Positions 23,883 through 34,689 of a stretch of 64,000 nucleotides of DNA are shown piece by piece (positions within the stretch are counted from its first letter, which is position 1; each line of letters opens with the position of its first letter). Position numbers and translations under genes: made by a program. Source of the DNA: Calycina herbarum (taxonomy: Eukaryota; Ascomycota; Leotiomycetes; Helotiales; Pezizellaceae); contig LLEY01000060.1 in assembly GCA_001414485.1 (NCBI GenBank), forward strand, positions 330,824 to 394,823. Direction: 5' to 3'. The notes beneath the pieces were generated by a model that worked only from the letters and a program-made list of their open reading frames with translations, searched no databases and had not been told where the DNA came from.

Positions 23883-25058
23883 TCACCTCCTATTGTACCC
23901 AGGTGGGCCTTGTTGCTGCTGCTGCTGTTGCTGAGGAGGAAAACCTGGAGGCGGCATAAAACCTTGGGGCATCCCTCCAGGAGGTCCAAAACCTGCTGGC
24001 ATCTGTCCCGGGGGTCCAAATCCTGGAGGCATTTGTCCAGGAACGAACCCGGGTGGATGAAAGTCCTGCGGTCCCCCATAACCAGCTTGTGAAGGAGGTG
24101 GACGTTGAGGCAAGCCAGAAGGCGGAGGAGGAAGTGGTAGATTCGGTCTCTGTTGTGGAGGAGGAACCGAATTATAATTTCCATTCTGACGGCCACCAAA
24201 TCCGGGGGGCATCTGTCCTGGGGGTGGTCCGCCCATTTGTTGGCCTCCCATCTGAGGATCGAGCATTGCTGCTGGGGCGTTGGGAACATTGCCACTAAGA
24301 AGAAGTTGTGCTGGCATCTGGGGTACGTCGAGAACAACATTGTGTTTCTTTGCTTGACTGGCAAGCATTCTCTCTGCTTCATCACCATGTCTTTCTCCCC
24401 TTCCATCCTTCTTATACGCATATTGTACGCTGATATCCTTATTCATCAAGTATTGGCCATTCATATTCGCAATCGCATCATCGGAAGCTTCGAAATTGGA
24501 ATAAGAGACAAATCCATAACCTTTCGATAACCCAGCTTCGTCGCGCGCGATTTTTGGAGGAGAGACGAGGGAGCCGAATCGCGAGAATGTGTCGTAGAGG
24601 GTTTTCTCATCCACCATTGGATCCAGATTTCCAATAAAAAGTTCCGCGCCCACTTCGACAGTCTTTTGTTTATCCGCTGAAGCCTATTTCTTGTCATCAA
24701 TAAATGCTTCGAGAAATCGAGTTTCTGGGCGCAACATACCTTGTTTACTCGAATTGGCTTTCCATATAATCTGACTTGGTTCATAATCCTCGCTGCATAT
24801 TCGGCATCCTCTTCACTGATGAATTCCACGAATCCATAACCTTGGTGTGTTTGCGTTACGCGGTCTTTGGGGAGATGGACATTGACTATTCGGCCGGCCT
24901 GGAGCATGAGTTCCCATACCAGACTGTCGCTTACTCGCTCATCGATGTTTCCTATGTAGACAGTTGCTTCTTTATCTTGCTCCCTATGTGGTTTGTTAGT
25001 ATTTGGTATGGAATTTGGAGAGGAGAATGGTGAAGTACCAATGCCGCGCTCCAGACAT
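23883..25058 (-). CDS. Splicing factor 3B subunit 4 (SF3B4/SAP49, two RRMs)
   Basis: Three exons on the minus strand: 25058-25039, 24983-24740 and 24683-23883, joined in frame to 354 aa. The first exon is only 20 bp and gives MSGARHW, then [22 protein letters not shown]1 (about 12-88) shows RNP2-like VYIGNI and RNP1 GYGFVEF. RRM2 (about 101-178) shows LFIGNL and KGYGFVSY. The tail from about 205 is Pro/Gly/Met-rich with repeated PPGQMP and PPGFG-type units and ends in a polyglutamine run. SF3B4 is part of the SF3b complex of the U2 snRNP and contacts pre-mRNA just upstream of the branch site. It is divergently paired with TOM7 across about 530 bp. Confidence 0.95.
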
Positions 25059-25591
25059 GTTGGGCGAATTGTGAGAGAAATAAAATGCTTGGGGTTATAT
25101 TTGATTCGCGTTGAGAATCCGTAGCTCGTCAAAGGCAAGAAAGGTCGCAATATTAGGGTGGAGTGGTAGAGGTACTGTTGGCGGATTGTTATCGAAGACG
25201 GGTGTTGTAGATGAGGCTGGCGAGGCTGAGAATATTTTGCAGTTTTATGGCTCGACACGTGACGCAATTATAAGAACCCTTCCATTGCAGTCAATGAGTA
25301 AAGAGTAGAAGCAAAAAAAGGGACTCTCAAGTGGACGCTTTTGTGGTGATTCAATTCAGATAATTAGGAGGGTATATTATTTATAAGTATTGCCTGGGAG
25401 TTTATTCACTGTTGCAGTTTTAACCTACCCTGTAACATTAAGCCTGAGGCATAACATTATTTAAGTGGTGAGCCTCGTCTACTTTTTCCTTGTCAATTGA
25501 ACTCAACCTGAACATACCAAATCATTGAAACAGACTCGAATACGAAATCCGACTAATAGCCATCCAGCTTCATCCAACCCTCACAATAAAA
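25059..25591. promoter_or_regulatory. Shared divergent promoter region, SF3B4 and TOM7 genes
   Basis: This is the only space between two divergent genes, so it must hold both promoters and leaders. AT-rich blocks lie near 25360-25450. A plus-strand frame at 25111-25308 has no coding signature. Confidence 0.55.
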
Positions 25592-25959
25592 ATGCAACTC
25601 TCAGAAGAAAGCAAGGTCCAGACTCCTTTTAGTCCATCTCTATAGCTTCAACTGACCTCGGAATAGGAGCGCATTGGAAAGATCATTGATCTCTCTAGAG
25701 TCGCAATTCATTAGTACGTTCATCTACCTTCGGACCACAGAAGAATACATGCTAACAAGAATCTAGTGGCTACCTTCCCCTGATCATCTACCTTGGTACG
25801 GCGCATTGAACATTCACCAAGTCAACACAACTGACCAAAACAGGATACACACGCAGCGAGCCTCGACCATCAATCATCAGGTACGCCATCTTCTGCCCAG
25901 CTTTTAGAAGCCTGGCCCATGCTAACACTATTAATAGACTCTTCTCTCCTCTCGCATAA
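25592..25959 (+). CDS. tom7: TOM7, small subunit of the mitochondrial outer-membrane translocase
   Basis: Five tiny exons: 25592-25615, 25667-25713, 25767-25795, 25844-25880 and 25938-25959. They total 159 nt and encode 52 aa: MQLSEESKERIGKIIDLSRV continuing with [20 protein letters not shown] and RPSIIRLFSPLA. This is the standard Tom7 layout: a short cytosolic part, one transmembrane segment with a GYLPL core, and a short tail after the conserved TRSEP. Tom7 acts in assembly and disassembly of the TOM complex and in outer-membrane protein biogenesis. All introns are 48-57 bp; the first donor, GTCCAG, is unusual, but the frame and the branch-like AACTGAC fit. No exon is long enough to appear as an open frame, so simple gene finders would miss it. 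Confidence 0.93.
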
Positions 25960-26557
25960 ACTTTCTTCCTCCGAAATACCAAATTCACGAATCTCCCAAA
26001 AACCACACGAACGAGATTATGGAATGGAATCAAGCAGGTGTACGACTATGTGTCATTTTCATTTGGGAAAGGGCCAGATAGTCATGTTGTAGCATAGGAA
26101 GGCGTTTGTTTGTACAGGAAGGACACAAAGGCCTTGGGATGAGACGGTTGGCACACCGTCAAGAAATATAATTGTACCATCAAGATATTATAGCGCAATC
26201 AAGTGCAATCACCACTTTGAAGAGTCCTTTCAGTTTTGAGCTGCTTACCGAAAGTTGTATAGGAGATCCGGGCTTTGTTCCAGGGTTATTGCCTCCCTCT
26301 ATTGCTTCTGAGCTTCCAGGACAATCTAAGTAAAGTAACATGTGAAAAAAGGCTCCGAAGCATTTTAAACTCAACATGATTTTCATTAATTTAGCCATTT
26401 TACGAGAATCATAATAATAATAACAATGGGAGGCTTGATTTTCTGAATATCATTGAGTTACAGAAGAGAGCCTCGGCTGATACGGGCTACCTCTGATTTC
26501 AAAGCTCCCGCAAGCTCCTCCGACCTTTTTTCTCTCCAAACCACCACAACTCCCAAC
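25960..26557. other. Intergenic between the TOM7 gene and the mitochondrial carrier gene
   Basis: No gene is supported. A 72-codon minus frame (26180-26398) has a hydrophobic N-terminus but no other support. The last part is the promoter of the carrier gene. Confidence 0.45.
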
Positions 26558-26581
26558 ATGATAAAATCAAAGAAACCCTGA
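26558..26581 (+). promoter_or_regulatory. Short uORF whose stop overlaps the carrier start codon
   Basis: An ATG at 26558 opens a seven-codon frame (MIKSKKP) that ends at TGA 26579-26581. The A of that TGA is the A of the carrier ATG (TGATG). If both lie on the mRNA, the main frame would depend on leaky scanning or termination-reinitiation. Confidence 0.55.
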
Positions 26582-27606
26582 TGCAAGACCATGCGCGCAT
26601 CTCCCCCGCACTGGTCGAGACCATAGCCGGCCTCTCCGCCGGCACAATATCAACACTCGCCGTCCATCCTCTCGATGTTATCAAAACGCGACTTCAAAGT
26701 AAATATTTGCCCCTCCACCTCCTTCTTCCAATCCATAACTAACAGACTCCAGTCCAACGCAACACCTCAGCATCTCCCATCGGCGCATACGGAATTCTAA
26801 AATCGCTCCTCGCAAACGAAAATCAGATACAGAGTCTATACCGCGGACTTACGCCGAATTTGATTGGGAATGCTGGTAGTTGGGCTATATTCTTTTATTT
26901 CAAGAGTGTGGTGGAGAGGAGGCTTTGGGAGTTTCATAATCAACCTGGCATAAGTCGCAATGAACGGGAGGAGAGGGGGGAGATAGGACTTACGCCACTG
27001 GATTATTTCCTTGCCTCCGGGATCTCAGGAACCGCCATTACGCTTTCCACGAATCCGATATGGGTCCTCAAAACGCGCATGGTGAGCTCGGATAAAGGCT
27101 CTGAAGGCGCTTATGAGGGCATTCTTCATGGGACGAGACATCTTTATAGATCCGAAGGACTTGCAGGATTTTATCGTGGTGTTGGGGTTAGTTTGCTGGG
27201 GAACAGTCATGGGGCAGTGCAATTCGCCGTCTACGAACCTTTGAAAACTGTCTGGAGGAAATATGCCGCCAAAGACCAAGCAATCGCAGGGAAGCAAGGA
27301 GAAGAGAAGTTTGGGAATAGAGCGACTTTGATTATCAGTGCTTTGGCGAAGATTACTGCTGGTACGGTTACCTATCCGTATCAAGTCATAAGAAGTCGGA
27401 TACAAACCTACCACGCAGATGAAAAATTCGGAAAGGGGATTCGAGGTGTGGCTAGGAAGGTCTGGAGGGAAGAGGGGTGGAGAGGGTTCTATAAGGGACT
27501 TGGGACGAATATTCTGAGGGTTTTACCGGCTACTTGGGTGACGTTTTTGGTTTATGAGAATGTACGATATTATCTCCCTCGTTGGGATAAAGATCATGAT
27601 ATATAA
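26581..27606 (+). CDS. Mitochondrial solute carrier, FAD/folate subgroup (Flx1-like)
   Basis: Two exons, 26581-26698 and 26753-27606, join in frame to 323 aa. The three mitochondrial-carrier repeats are visible by their signatures: HPLDVIKTRLQ (about 29-39), NPIWVLKTRM and YPYQVIRSRIQ. Trp in the second signature (PIWVLK) and the GNAGSWAIFFYFK segment are typical of the subgroup containing yeast Flx1 and the mitochondrial folate/FAD carriers. The expected role is transport of FAD or folate across the inner membrane; the substrate is inferred from the subgroup. It ends 50 bp from the stop of the convergent bZIP gene, so their 3' UTRs must overlap. Confidence 0.9.
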
Positions 27607-27656
27607 CAAAACAGAAACACTCCAATCAAAACAACAAACACAAAAACAGATAGGTA

Positions 27657-29020
27657 TCATATCCAATCCCTAACCTCCTCCCTCTCCTCCCTCAGCGCAA
27701 CATCTGTAAAAACTCTCTTAACAACCTCCCAAAACTTCCCCTCAGCCATCACAGCGCCAAAAGCAAAACAATCAACTAGTTCACTCAACGCTCTTCTTAA
27801 TCTCTCTATCCTTCCTTCCTCAACTAATAGTTTCGTTCCATATTTTTCTACTAACATAAACCAAGCTTGAACGGGGGTGACTTCCCAATCGCCTTTGGGG
27901 AGGTATTGGGACATTTCTTTGAGTGTTTGGAGGGTTGAGGAGGAGGAAGAGGCGTGGGTGAAGGAGGGGACAGGGACGGCTGCTGTGAGGGCGGGGAAGA
28001 CGGGTGCGGGTGCGGAGGTGTAGAGGAGGGTTGAGGCTAGGAGTTCGTGGCCGGAAGGGTCGCCGAGGGGATCGAAGGAGGGTTCTGGGGCGTGGAAATG
28101 GGTTCTGCATGGGTGTTCGAGTCTATAGAAGTAAGTTTGATGTGACAAAAGAGGGTTAAATCGAGATCCCAGTTGAAATGAGAATAAGGGGAAAGAAGAG
28201 TACATACGCAAGTATAAAGTTCACAGCCGTAGTCGAGAAATCTACTTCCTTCTTCACTGGTTTCGTTTCCTGTGGTTTTGTTGATTGTGGCCCCAGAGAT
28301 TGTTTAGTGGCCGGAGAAAGCGAATCCCCTTCAGAATCAATCTCACTCAAAACATTATCAAGAAAAGCATCAAAACCCGCCATATCAATACCCCCTCCTC
28401 CTTCTCCTGTGGTTTTATCTTCTTTTTGGCTAACCCTTAAAATCGTCTTTCTCAATTCCTTATCAAAGAATGTGTTAACTCTCATACTCCCCCCGTCGGG
28501 AGTCCATTGCATATCATCATGTACATTCAAAGAATCGGGATTTATATTCAAAGGAGGTGGTTCCAGTGGACCTTGGGGGTCGAAATTAAATGGTTGTCCT
28601 AGCTGGGAGGCTTGGGGTTGTTGGGGAAGCGAGATGGGGATTTGGGCTTGGAGGAGTGCCTTTTTAATGGTGTTGTTTTCTTGCTGGGCGAGGAGGGCCT
28701 GGGATTCGGCGGTGGAGATTAAGTTGCGCAGGTCGATGATGTCTTGTTCTAGGTGTTTACTTTTACTTTCCGTTAGTTCTTGGTGATGGGATGAGTAGGA
28801 GTTGGTGGTGCGTTACGCGTAGTTGGCTTTTCTTTCTCGGTGTTCTCTGGTGGGGTGTTAGTATGTGTTGAAGAAGAAGATGGGAAGGGGGGAGGGGTAC
28901 GAACTTCTGAGCTTTCCGAACTTGAGCTCTTCGTTTCTGCTTTGCGGATAATGCGGCAGTTGCAACGTCTTCTTCGGGTTCTGTTGCAAGAAACCTCTTA
29001 GTAAATAAAACTCCAGGCAT
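27657..29020 (-). CDS. bZIP-type transcription factor
   Basis: Four exons on the minus strand: 29020-28905, 28846-28817, 28765-28208 and 28122-27657, joined in frame to 389 aa. The second exon is only 30 bp. Joining rebuilds a basic region (KQKRRAQVRKAQKEHRERKA, about residues 27-46) followed by a zipper-like helix (HLEQDIIDLRNLISTAESQA, 53-72) with heptad-spaced hydrophobic residues. A middle segment around MQWTPDGGSMRVNTFFDKEL and a C-terminal domain with NFILALEHPCRTHFH look like the conserved body of a family of long fungal bZIP proteins. It should bind DNA as a dimer in the nucleus; its targets are not evident. The acceptor of intron 2 (GGAAAG) is close to its branch site and is the least certain junction. 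Confidence 0.82.
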
Positions 29021-29170
29021 TTTTGATACAACAAATCAACAAGTAATATACAAGAGGGGAAACGAAATAACAGAAAAGAGGTAAGTATAGAACAACAAAT
29101 CAAAAGGAAAAGAAATTGTAAAAATTAAGCAGGGAAACAAAAAAGCTTTTAATAAAACAGAGCAGCAATC

Positions 29171-29349
29171 TCAAACTGGAGGAATCACTAGCTTATCAAG
29201 TCCAAATTCCAAAAGTAGAAAAAATGATTACCATCGCCTCCTCCACCCTCCCTATTGCTTGAAACAAACTTAAACTTCTTCCCCGTCTTCTGCCAAAAAT
29301 CGCTAAAGCTACCGGAACCACTAGCAGTAGGCTCAGCCTCGGAAGCCAT
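29171..29349 (-). CDS. Possible micro-gene, 44 aa
   Basis: An ATG at 29349 opens MASEAEPTASGSGSFSDFWQ, then a basic stretch KTGKKFKFVSSNREGGGG. Unspliced, it ends at 29188 after 53 codons. A GT-AG intron at 29231-29188 would give a 44-aa form ending GDVIPPV. The composition looks protein-like (acidic start, Ser-rich, FWxKTGKKFKFVSSNR core), but I recognise no family. Confidence 0.3.
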
Positions 29350-30205
29350 CTTCACTGCCACCCGCAGAACTGGATCAAACAAACAATTCCCGCTCGAACA
29401 CCCTGGATAAAAATGATTCCAAAGATTGTTCCAGAACTCGTTGACGTATATCCGGCCGTATCAAAAAAGATTGGATTGGATGAAGAAGTCTGAGAAGGGG
29501 GGTTGAGCTTCATTTTTGTGGCTGGGCCCCATGCGGAAAAGTTACGTCGTGCTGAACCAAGAGCTGAGCGTGGGATCTGAGAAGGATCATTAAAGTTTCG
29601 TACTGCTAGTTTGGGTATGACAGAATAGTATATTGTAACAATTGTAAGCCAGATTGGTAATCGTCGTTGCCCGATAAGTAACCTGAACTAACAACAAAAA
29701 TCAAACAAATTATAAGGGTAGATAGAGTGGAAAAAGAAAGACTTATCAAATCGCTGAGAAAAAAGGCTGGTCGAGCCCGTGACGCAATTGATGACTGCAG
29801 GCATCACACATAAGCAGCCTGGGATCACTTGGAATCACAATTGCTTATTTGGGATTGGCACATGGTGCGCCAGGGATTAGGCAGTTTCACAAGGGTCTTG
29901 CGGAAACTAGCTATTCAACTTGTGTATTCCTTGGCGGCCATCTCCGTGTATTATTAGTCCTCATGTATAAAGCCAACAACTTCTTGTGTTTGATATGTCG
30001 ACCCTAGTTGCTGTAAGTATCGTCCCAACTGCTACCTGTCATGTTCGGCTCGCCCTTCTTCGCTTAACCCCTCAATGAGAGCGACGAAAGTCTATTCCGA
30101 ACACGATTACTCGTCTCGTTTGGTGCTCGTAAAGGAAACTCTTGGGGTATCGCGATGAGGTCTTATTCATCGTTCCAAATATTCCTCTATCCGAGTGTAT
30201 CGAGT
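29350..30205. other. Intergenic, no gene seen
   Basis: No open frame of note lies on either strand. The segment probably holds the 3' UTR of the FMP32-like gene and the upstream region of the possible micro-gene. Confidence 0.5.
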
Positions 30206-31575
30206 CTAATTCGCAGTCAAAAGTTCCGCAACACCATGAGCAGATAAATCCTCCCGATGTTCCTCCTTCCTAGGAGCCTTCAGAAGATTCCGTCGTTTCT
30301 CTTCATCCTCATGAGACTTGTAACTCGCATATCGTAACGAGGTCAAGACCATGAAAGCCATGACCAAGATGCCAATCACGGATCTTCTTGTCAGGATCCA
30401 ACGAAGACCTTCTACTTCGGATTTGCTGTCGCTGTTTAATGACACGGTGATTTTGTAGTTGAGTTCTTGGATCTGTTTTGACATTAGGTTTTGGATTTCT
30501 TGGATTATTTTGTTTGGAAGAAGAACTTACAGCACTTTCCATAGCTCGTTGTTCTTGTCTGACTGCCATCTTTCGATCATCAAACATACCTTTCAAGTCA
30601 TCTTTCAAACTCAAAAGTTCTTGAGTGAGTTTCTGATTCAAAATATCAACTTCATGCTGTAAAAGCGTTCTTTCTCTTCGCATAGACTCCTCGTTTGCCT
30701 TGCGATTATTCTGAACTTCCGTCTTCAATTCTGAGCAAGCAGCTCGAAAGAGATAAGTTTCCTACAACCAAATTAGCCTCCCTTCATCACCAAGCGGCTT
30801 GGCTCCCAAAACTCACATTCTCAACATCGCTCTTGCTGACCAAACCCTCCTTTGCAACTTCCAAATTCTTCGCCAAAAGGCCCCTCACAGCCTTCATAGC
30901 AGTAATACTCTGATCCGTCGTGAACCCTCCCTTCTCAACTTGTTGTACCAATCCATACGTATCAAAATGGTGAACATAAGGCGGAGTCTGTAAGTGCGGT
31001 GGTTTCAGCGCATTTTCCTGCTCATGTGTTTTCGGAGGTGGCATCTCGAGTATCGTCTCCGTAGGTGTCTTTATATCCCCAGCACCAGCATCGGGTTTCT
31101 GTCCAATTGGTGTCTTAGAATCTTTACTAACTGCCTTTTCAAAAGGCAAAGAAGAAGATTCTTTTAATACATCCCCCGCAGCTTGTGTTTCTTCTGATAA
31201 TGGTTCCGCAGGAATATCCGAATTTGTGGTATTATTTCCTTGAGCTTCGCTCTTCTCAGTCGTCCCTTGGTTGTCCAACGTCGCAATTTTAGTCTTCTCA
31301 TTCCCAGTCTCCTTTGCCTCTTTCGCCTCTTCCTCTATCGAAGAGAGTTTCTCCCCATCCGCCGTCTCAGAATCTGCCACGAAAGGCTCAACAGCCTTCC
31401 CGTGTCTCTCCACGAATCTCTGTTGTTTCCTAGTGGTCTTCGCGAAACCCCTCGCTTTCATGCATTGTCGCGATGGTAATTGGGGTCTTCGTAGAAGGGT
31501 TTGGGTGGTCGGTTCGTAGGTTCGAATTGAGCGGAAGAGATGGGGGTAGAGGAAGGTAAGGCGAGTGGTAGACAT
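30206..31575 (-). CDS. FMP32-like mitochondrial coiled-coil protein (DUF1640/CCDC90 family)
   Basis: Three exons on the minus strand: 31575-30817, 30761-30531 and 30472-30206, joined in frame to 418 aa. The N-terminus (MSTTRLTFLYPHLFRSIRTY) is rich in Arg, Ser and Thr without acidic residues, as in a mitochondrial presequence. A long disordered acidic/Thr-rich linker follows (about 60-205). From about 210 (FDTYGLVQQVEKGGFTTDQS) the conserved family domain begins: a long coiled coil with NRKANEESMRRERTLLQHEV and LTQELLSLKDDLKGMFDDRK. One membrane segment near the C-terminus (about 362-380, VIGILVMAFMVLTSLRYA) is followed by a short charged tail. Yeast Fmp32 supports cytochrome oxidase assembly, and animal relatives (MCUR1/CCDC90) act with the calcium uniporter and respiratory complexes. 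The linker makes it longer than yeast Fmp32. Confidence 0.88.
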
Positions 31576-32229
31576 GGCGGTTGTTGGGTTGTGAAGAAGT
31601 AGAAGGCATGGGAGCTTCTCTTATCGATATTTTAGATTCCGTTGTCGGCTTTGAGGTCTTGGCACTCGGGTTTGGGTTCTGTAGCTGGCTCTACAATCTG
31701 CTAGGTTATAAGTATTGCTTTTTTGGTTGCTTGAATTTTTTGCTGGAGGAGTAGGTAGCGATGACTAAGGATATACATTACTTTTGCTATTCAACCTATT
31801 CTCTCCTTATTTTGGAAGGTTGTTTTTCCAATATGTGAGAAGTATTTGATACTCCGTTATACCTCTATTTGGAAGCAACACCATTCTTAACCATTGCAAT
31901 CCCATTATATTATAGAATAAAGTTGATATTCCAATTGAAAGTATAAAGCTTCTTTATAATCTATATTAACCTTAAAAGATAATCTGAGTGAGGGGCGATT
32001 ATAGTGAGCCTCACTAATAAGGCTGTGCACAGACTCAATGAACACCTCTCTCCCCACCACCACCTTCAGCAGATCAGATCTCTGTATAAGTACAAATTGA
32101 ATAACAACCACTACCACCCTAACAATCGCAATCCAAAATTCTCACAATTCATACACCGTAAACCACAACACACCTCACCTAAAACAACTAGGGCAAAATC
32201 GCTATCTGTTCACAAACCCAACCCCAAAA
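31576..32229. promoter_or_regulatory. Divergent promoter region, FMP32-like and COG1 genes
   Basis: The region lies between two divergent genes. It includes an AT-rich block at about 31800-31990 and a C/A-rich leader just before the COG1 ATG (32040-32229), typical of fungal 5' UTRs. Confidence 0.5.
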
Positions 32230-34689
32230 ATGGCAGCCACCCTCCTCTCCCCCAACACAACCCTCACACCCGCCGAAGCCTTCTCCGCCCCCCTCCCTCA
32301 GGTTAGGCAATTCCACCGCCAACTTACCACCTCCCTCGACGAGAAAAATGCCCGTCTCCGCACCCTCGTGGGTGGTTCCTACCGTCAACTCCTCGGAACC
32401 GCCGAAACGATCCTCGAAATGCGACGCAACATCGACATCGTAGAGGAGAAACTAGGTCGTGTAGGGAAAGGATGTGGGAGGAGTGTTATAGGGAATATGG
32501 CGGAGGGATTGGGCACTTTATATGAGAGGAATGGGAGGGAGAGGGGACGATTGGAATGGGCTGCTAGGATGAAGGTTTTGAGTGCCTGTGGACTGGTTGT
32601 TGGACGGCTTGTTAAGGGGAAGAGAGAGGAGGGGAGGGTGGACAGGGCGGGTAGGTTGGTTTTGGCCGCGAAGGTTTTGGTGCTGAATCGGCTTTTGGCG
32701 AAGAGTACGGGGGATTTGGCAGTAGGACGGAGGAGAGAGGATAGGGAGGCAGTAGAAGAGGCGAGGCGGAAATACGGGGTCTCGAGGAGGAGGGTGTTGG
32801 GTGCTATTGAGAAGATGTTGGAGAGGACGGACGGGGAAGAGTCAAGGGAGGATCTGCTGCTGGCTCTTTCGGCTTATAGTCTTGCTACGAGTTCGGGCGC
32901 AAAGGATGTCCTGAGATACTTTTTGAAAATCAGAGGAGAGGCTTTGGAATTGGCATTTGAGGATGATGCGAAGGCGTCGGGGATCATTAAAGCACTTGAG
33001 CTTTATAGTAAGACATTACTGGACGTTCAAGCTGTGGTCATGACACGACTTCCTCAGGCTCTGGCAGCATTGAAATCAAAGCCTTTGCTGAAAGACAATG
33101 GTATCAGAGAGATTGAGGGACTTCGACTTGATGTTTGCGAAAAGTGGTTTGGAGATGATATCTTGTTCTTTACACCCTACATCAGACACGACGACTTGAC
33201 TTCTCAATTAGCAGTCGACACACTCCGAAGTTGGGCTACGAAAGCTTCGGGGGTTTTGCTGAAAGGATTTAGCAAGTCATTGCAAAGAATCCACGAGTTC
33301 AAAACAGTTGTTGATCTTCGAACGAAAATTCTCCAAATTTGGATCAAGGATGGAGGAAAAGCAAAGCGCTTCGATCCTTCAGTCGTCCTGGACGGGCTAC
33401 GAAAGGTCATCAATGATCGTATGGTACAACTCCTCGAGTCTCGAATCAAGAAATTACATCTAGTAGCAACTGAAGTCGAAGGGACATTAGAATCATGGGA
33501 CGAGGCTAAGAAAGATACCCATGGAAGTCTCTGGGACGAAGAAATGCTAGAGATGGATGTTTCCAACGGTGCCTCTCATTTCCGAGAAGCAATCATCGCC
33601 CGAACCTACGGAAGAAACGATGCCGTATCAAGAGTTCACAAAGGCTATCAAACATGGCGAAAACTGGTGGACGAAATTGTCGTTATCATCGAACAACTCA
33701 AAAAACAAAGATGGGATGACGACCTCGAGGATATCGAAGACGATCTTACCCTCGAAACTAGAAATACCCTACTCAGTACCGAAGACCCAAATATGCTACA
33801 GGAACACCTCAACTCAGGTCTTGAAAAAGCATACAAAGAGCTCCACGAAAAACTCGCATCCCTTCTATCATCCTACGATGAAAACGAAGAAATAGGACCA
33901 ATATCAATTTACATCATCCGTCTAATCCGCGATCTCCGAGCCTCACTTCCTCCAAACCAAACCTTACAAGCGTTTGGGCTTTCACTTATTCCAGCACTTC
34001 ATGAGAGATTAGCCTCTACAGTCTCCACAGTTTCACTGAGAACCTTCTCAAAAAGCTTCACAAGGAAGAAGGTACCAGGAAGAGCATTATGGGAAGGAAA
34101 CCCGGAGTTACCTGTTCAGCCCTCTCCTGCTACTTTCAAGCTGCTGAATGGCTTGACTTTGGCGATGGCGGGTGCTGGAAGTGATTTGTGGAGTCAGACT
34201 GCGATTGGGGTTCTGAAGAAGTATTTGTGCGAGGAGTTGGGTAGTTCATGGGCAGAGGCTTTGAATACCCAGAAGGAGAAGGAGAAAGCTCTTGCTGCTC
34301 TTAAGAAGCCTGAACCAGAACCGGAGAAGGAAGACCCAGAAAAGGAAGAGGGCGACGAGAAACCAGAATCAGAATCTACTCCTACCTCACCGATACCAGA
34401 CAAAGATGAAGAACCACCAAAACCAAAATCACCAGTTGAAGAACAATCCAGTCACGATACACAGCCCCCAGATCCAGTAAATCAAAAAGAAAAATTGATA
34501 CAATCACTATTCGACATCTTCCTCCTCCAAGACTCCTTTGAGCTTCCAGATTCCAATGGCTTACAAGATCTAGGAGAGGAAATAGGGAAGGAAATAGAAC
34601 TCGATGATGCGGCGAGGAAGAGACTTCAGAATGCGGCTAGGGAGTATTGGAAGAGGACTGGGTTGTTGTTTGGTCTTTTGAGTGGTTAG
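32230..34689 (+). CDS. Conserved oligomeric Golgi complex subunit 1 (COG1)
   Basis: A single uninterrupted exon encodes 819 aa from an ATG in a good context (AAAAATGGCAGCC). The N-terminal 90 residues carry the Vps51/Vps67-type helical region with VRQFHRQLTTSLDEKNARLR and LVGGSYRQLLGTAETILEMR, which is diagnostic for COG1 (LDLB). The rest is helical. A charged Pro/Glu/Lys-rich linker (about 690-750) precedes a last helical stretch (LFDIFLLQDSFELPD). COG1 belongs to lobe A of the eight-subunit tether for retrograde vesicles within the Golgi. A gene this long without introns is unusual beside its intron-rich neighbours. Confidence 0.88.
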   Translation: MAATLLSPNTTLTPAEAFSAPLPQVRQFHRQLTTSLDEKNARLRTLVGGSYRQLLGTAETILEMRRNIDIVEEKLGRVGKGCGRSVIGNMAEGLGTLYERNGRERGRLEWAARMKVLSACGLVVGRLVKGKREEGRVDRAGRLVLAAKVLVLNRLLAKSTGDLAVGRRREDREAVEEARRKYGVSRRRVLGAIEKMLERTDGEESREDLLLALSAYSLATSSGAKDVLRYFLKIRGEALELAFEDDAKASGIIKALELYSKTLLDVQAVVMTRLPQALAALKSKPLLKDNGIREIEGLRLDVCEKWFGDDILFFTPYIRHDDLTSQLAVDTLRSWATKASGVLLKGFSKSLQRIHEFKTVVDLRTKILQIWIKDGGKAKRFDPSVVLDGLRKVINDRMVQLLESRIKKLHLVATEVEGTLESWDEAKKDTHGSLWDEEMLEMDVSNGASHFREAIIARTYGRNDAVSRVHKGYQTWRKLVDEIVVIIEQLKKQRWDDDLEDIEDDLTLETRNTLLSTEDPNMLQEHLNSGLEKAYKELHEKLASLLSSYDENEEIGPISIYIIRLIRDLRASLPPNQTLQAFGLSLIPALHERLASTVSTVSLRTFSKSFTRKKVPGRALWEGNPELPVQPSPATFKLLNGLTLAMAGAGSDLWSQTAIGVLKKYLCEELGSSWAEALNTQKEKEKALAALKKPEPEPEKEDPEKEEGDEKPESESTPTSPIPDKDEEPPKPKSPVEEQSSHDTQPPDPVNQKEKLIQSLFDIFLLQDSFELPDSNGLQDLGEEIGKEIELDDAARKRLQNAAREYWKRTGLLFGLLSG

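Noticed and set aside
28178..28786. 202-codon plus-strand frame
   Set aside because: Antisense to the bZIP gene, whose joined exons rebuild a recognisable basic region.
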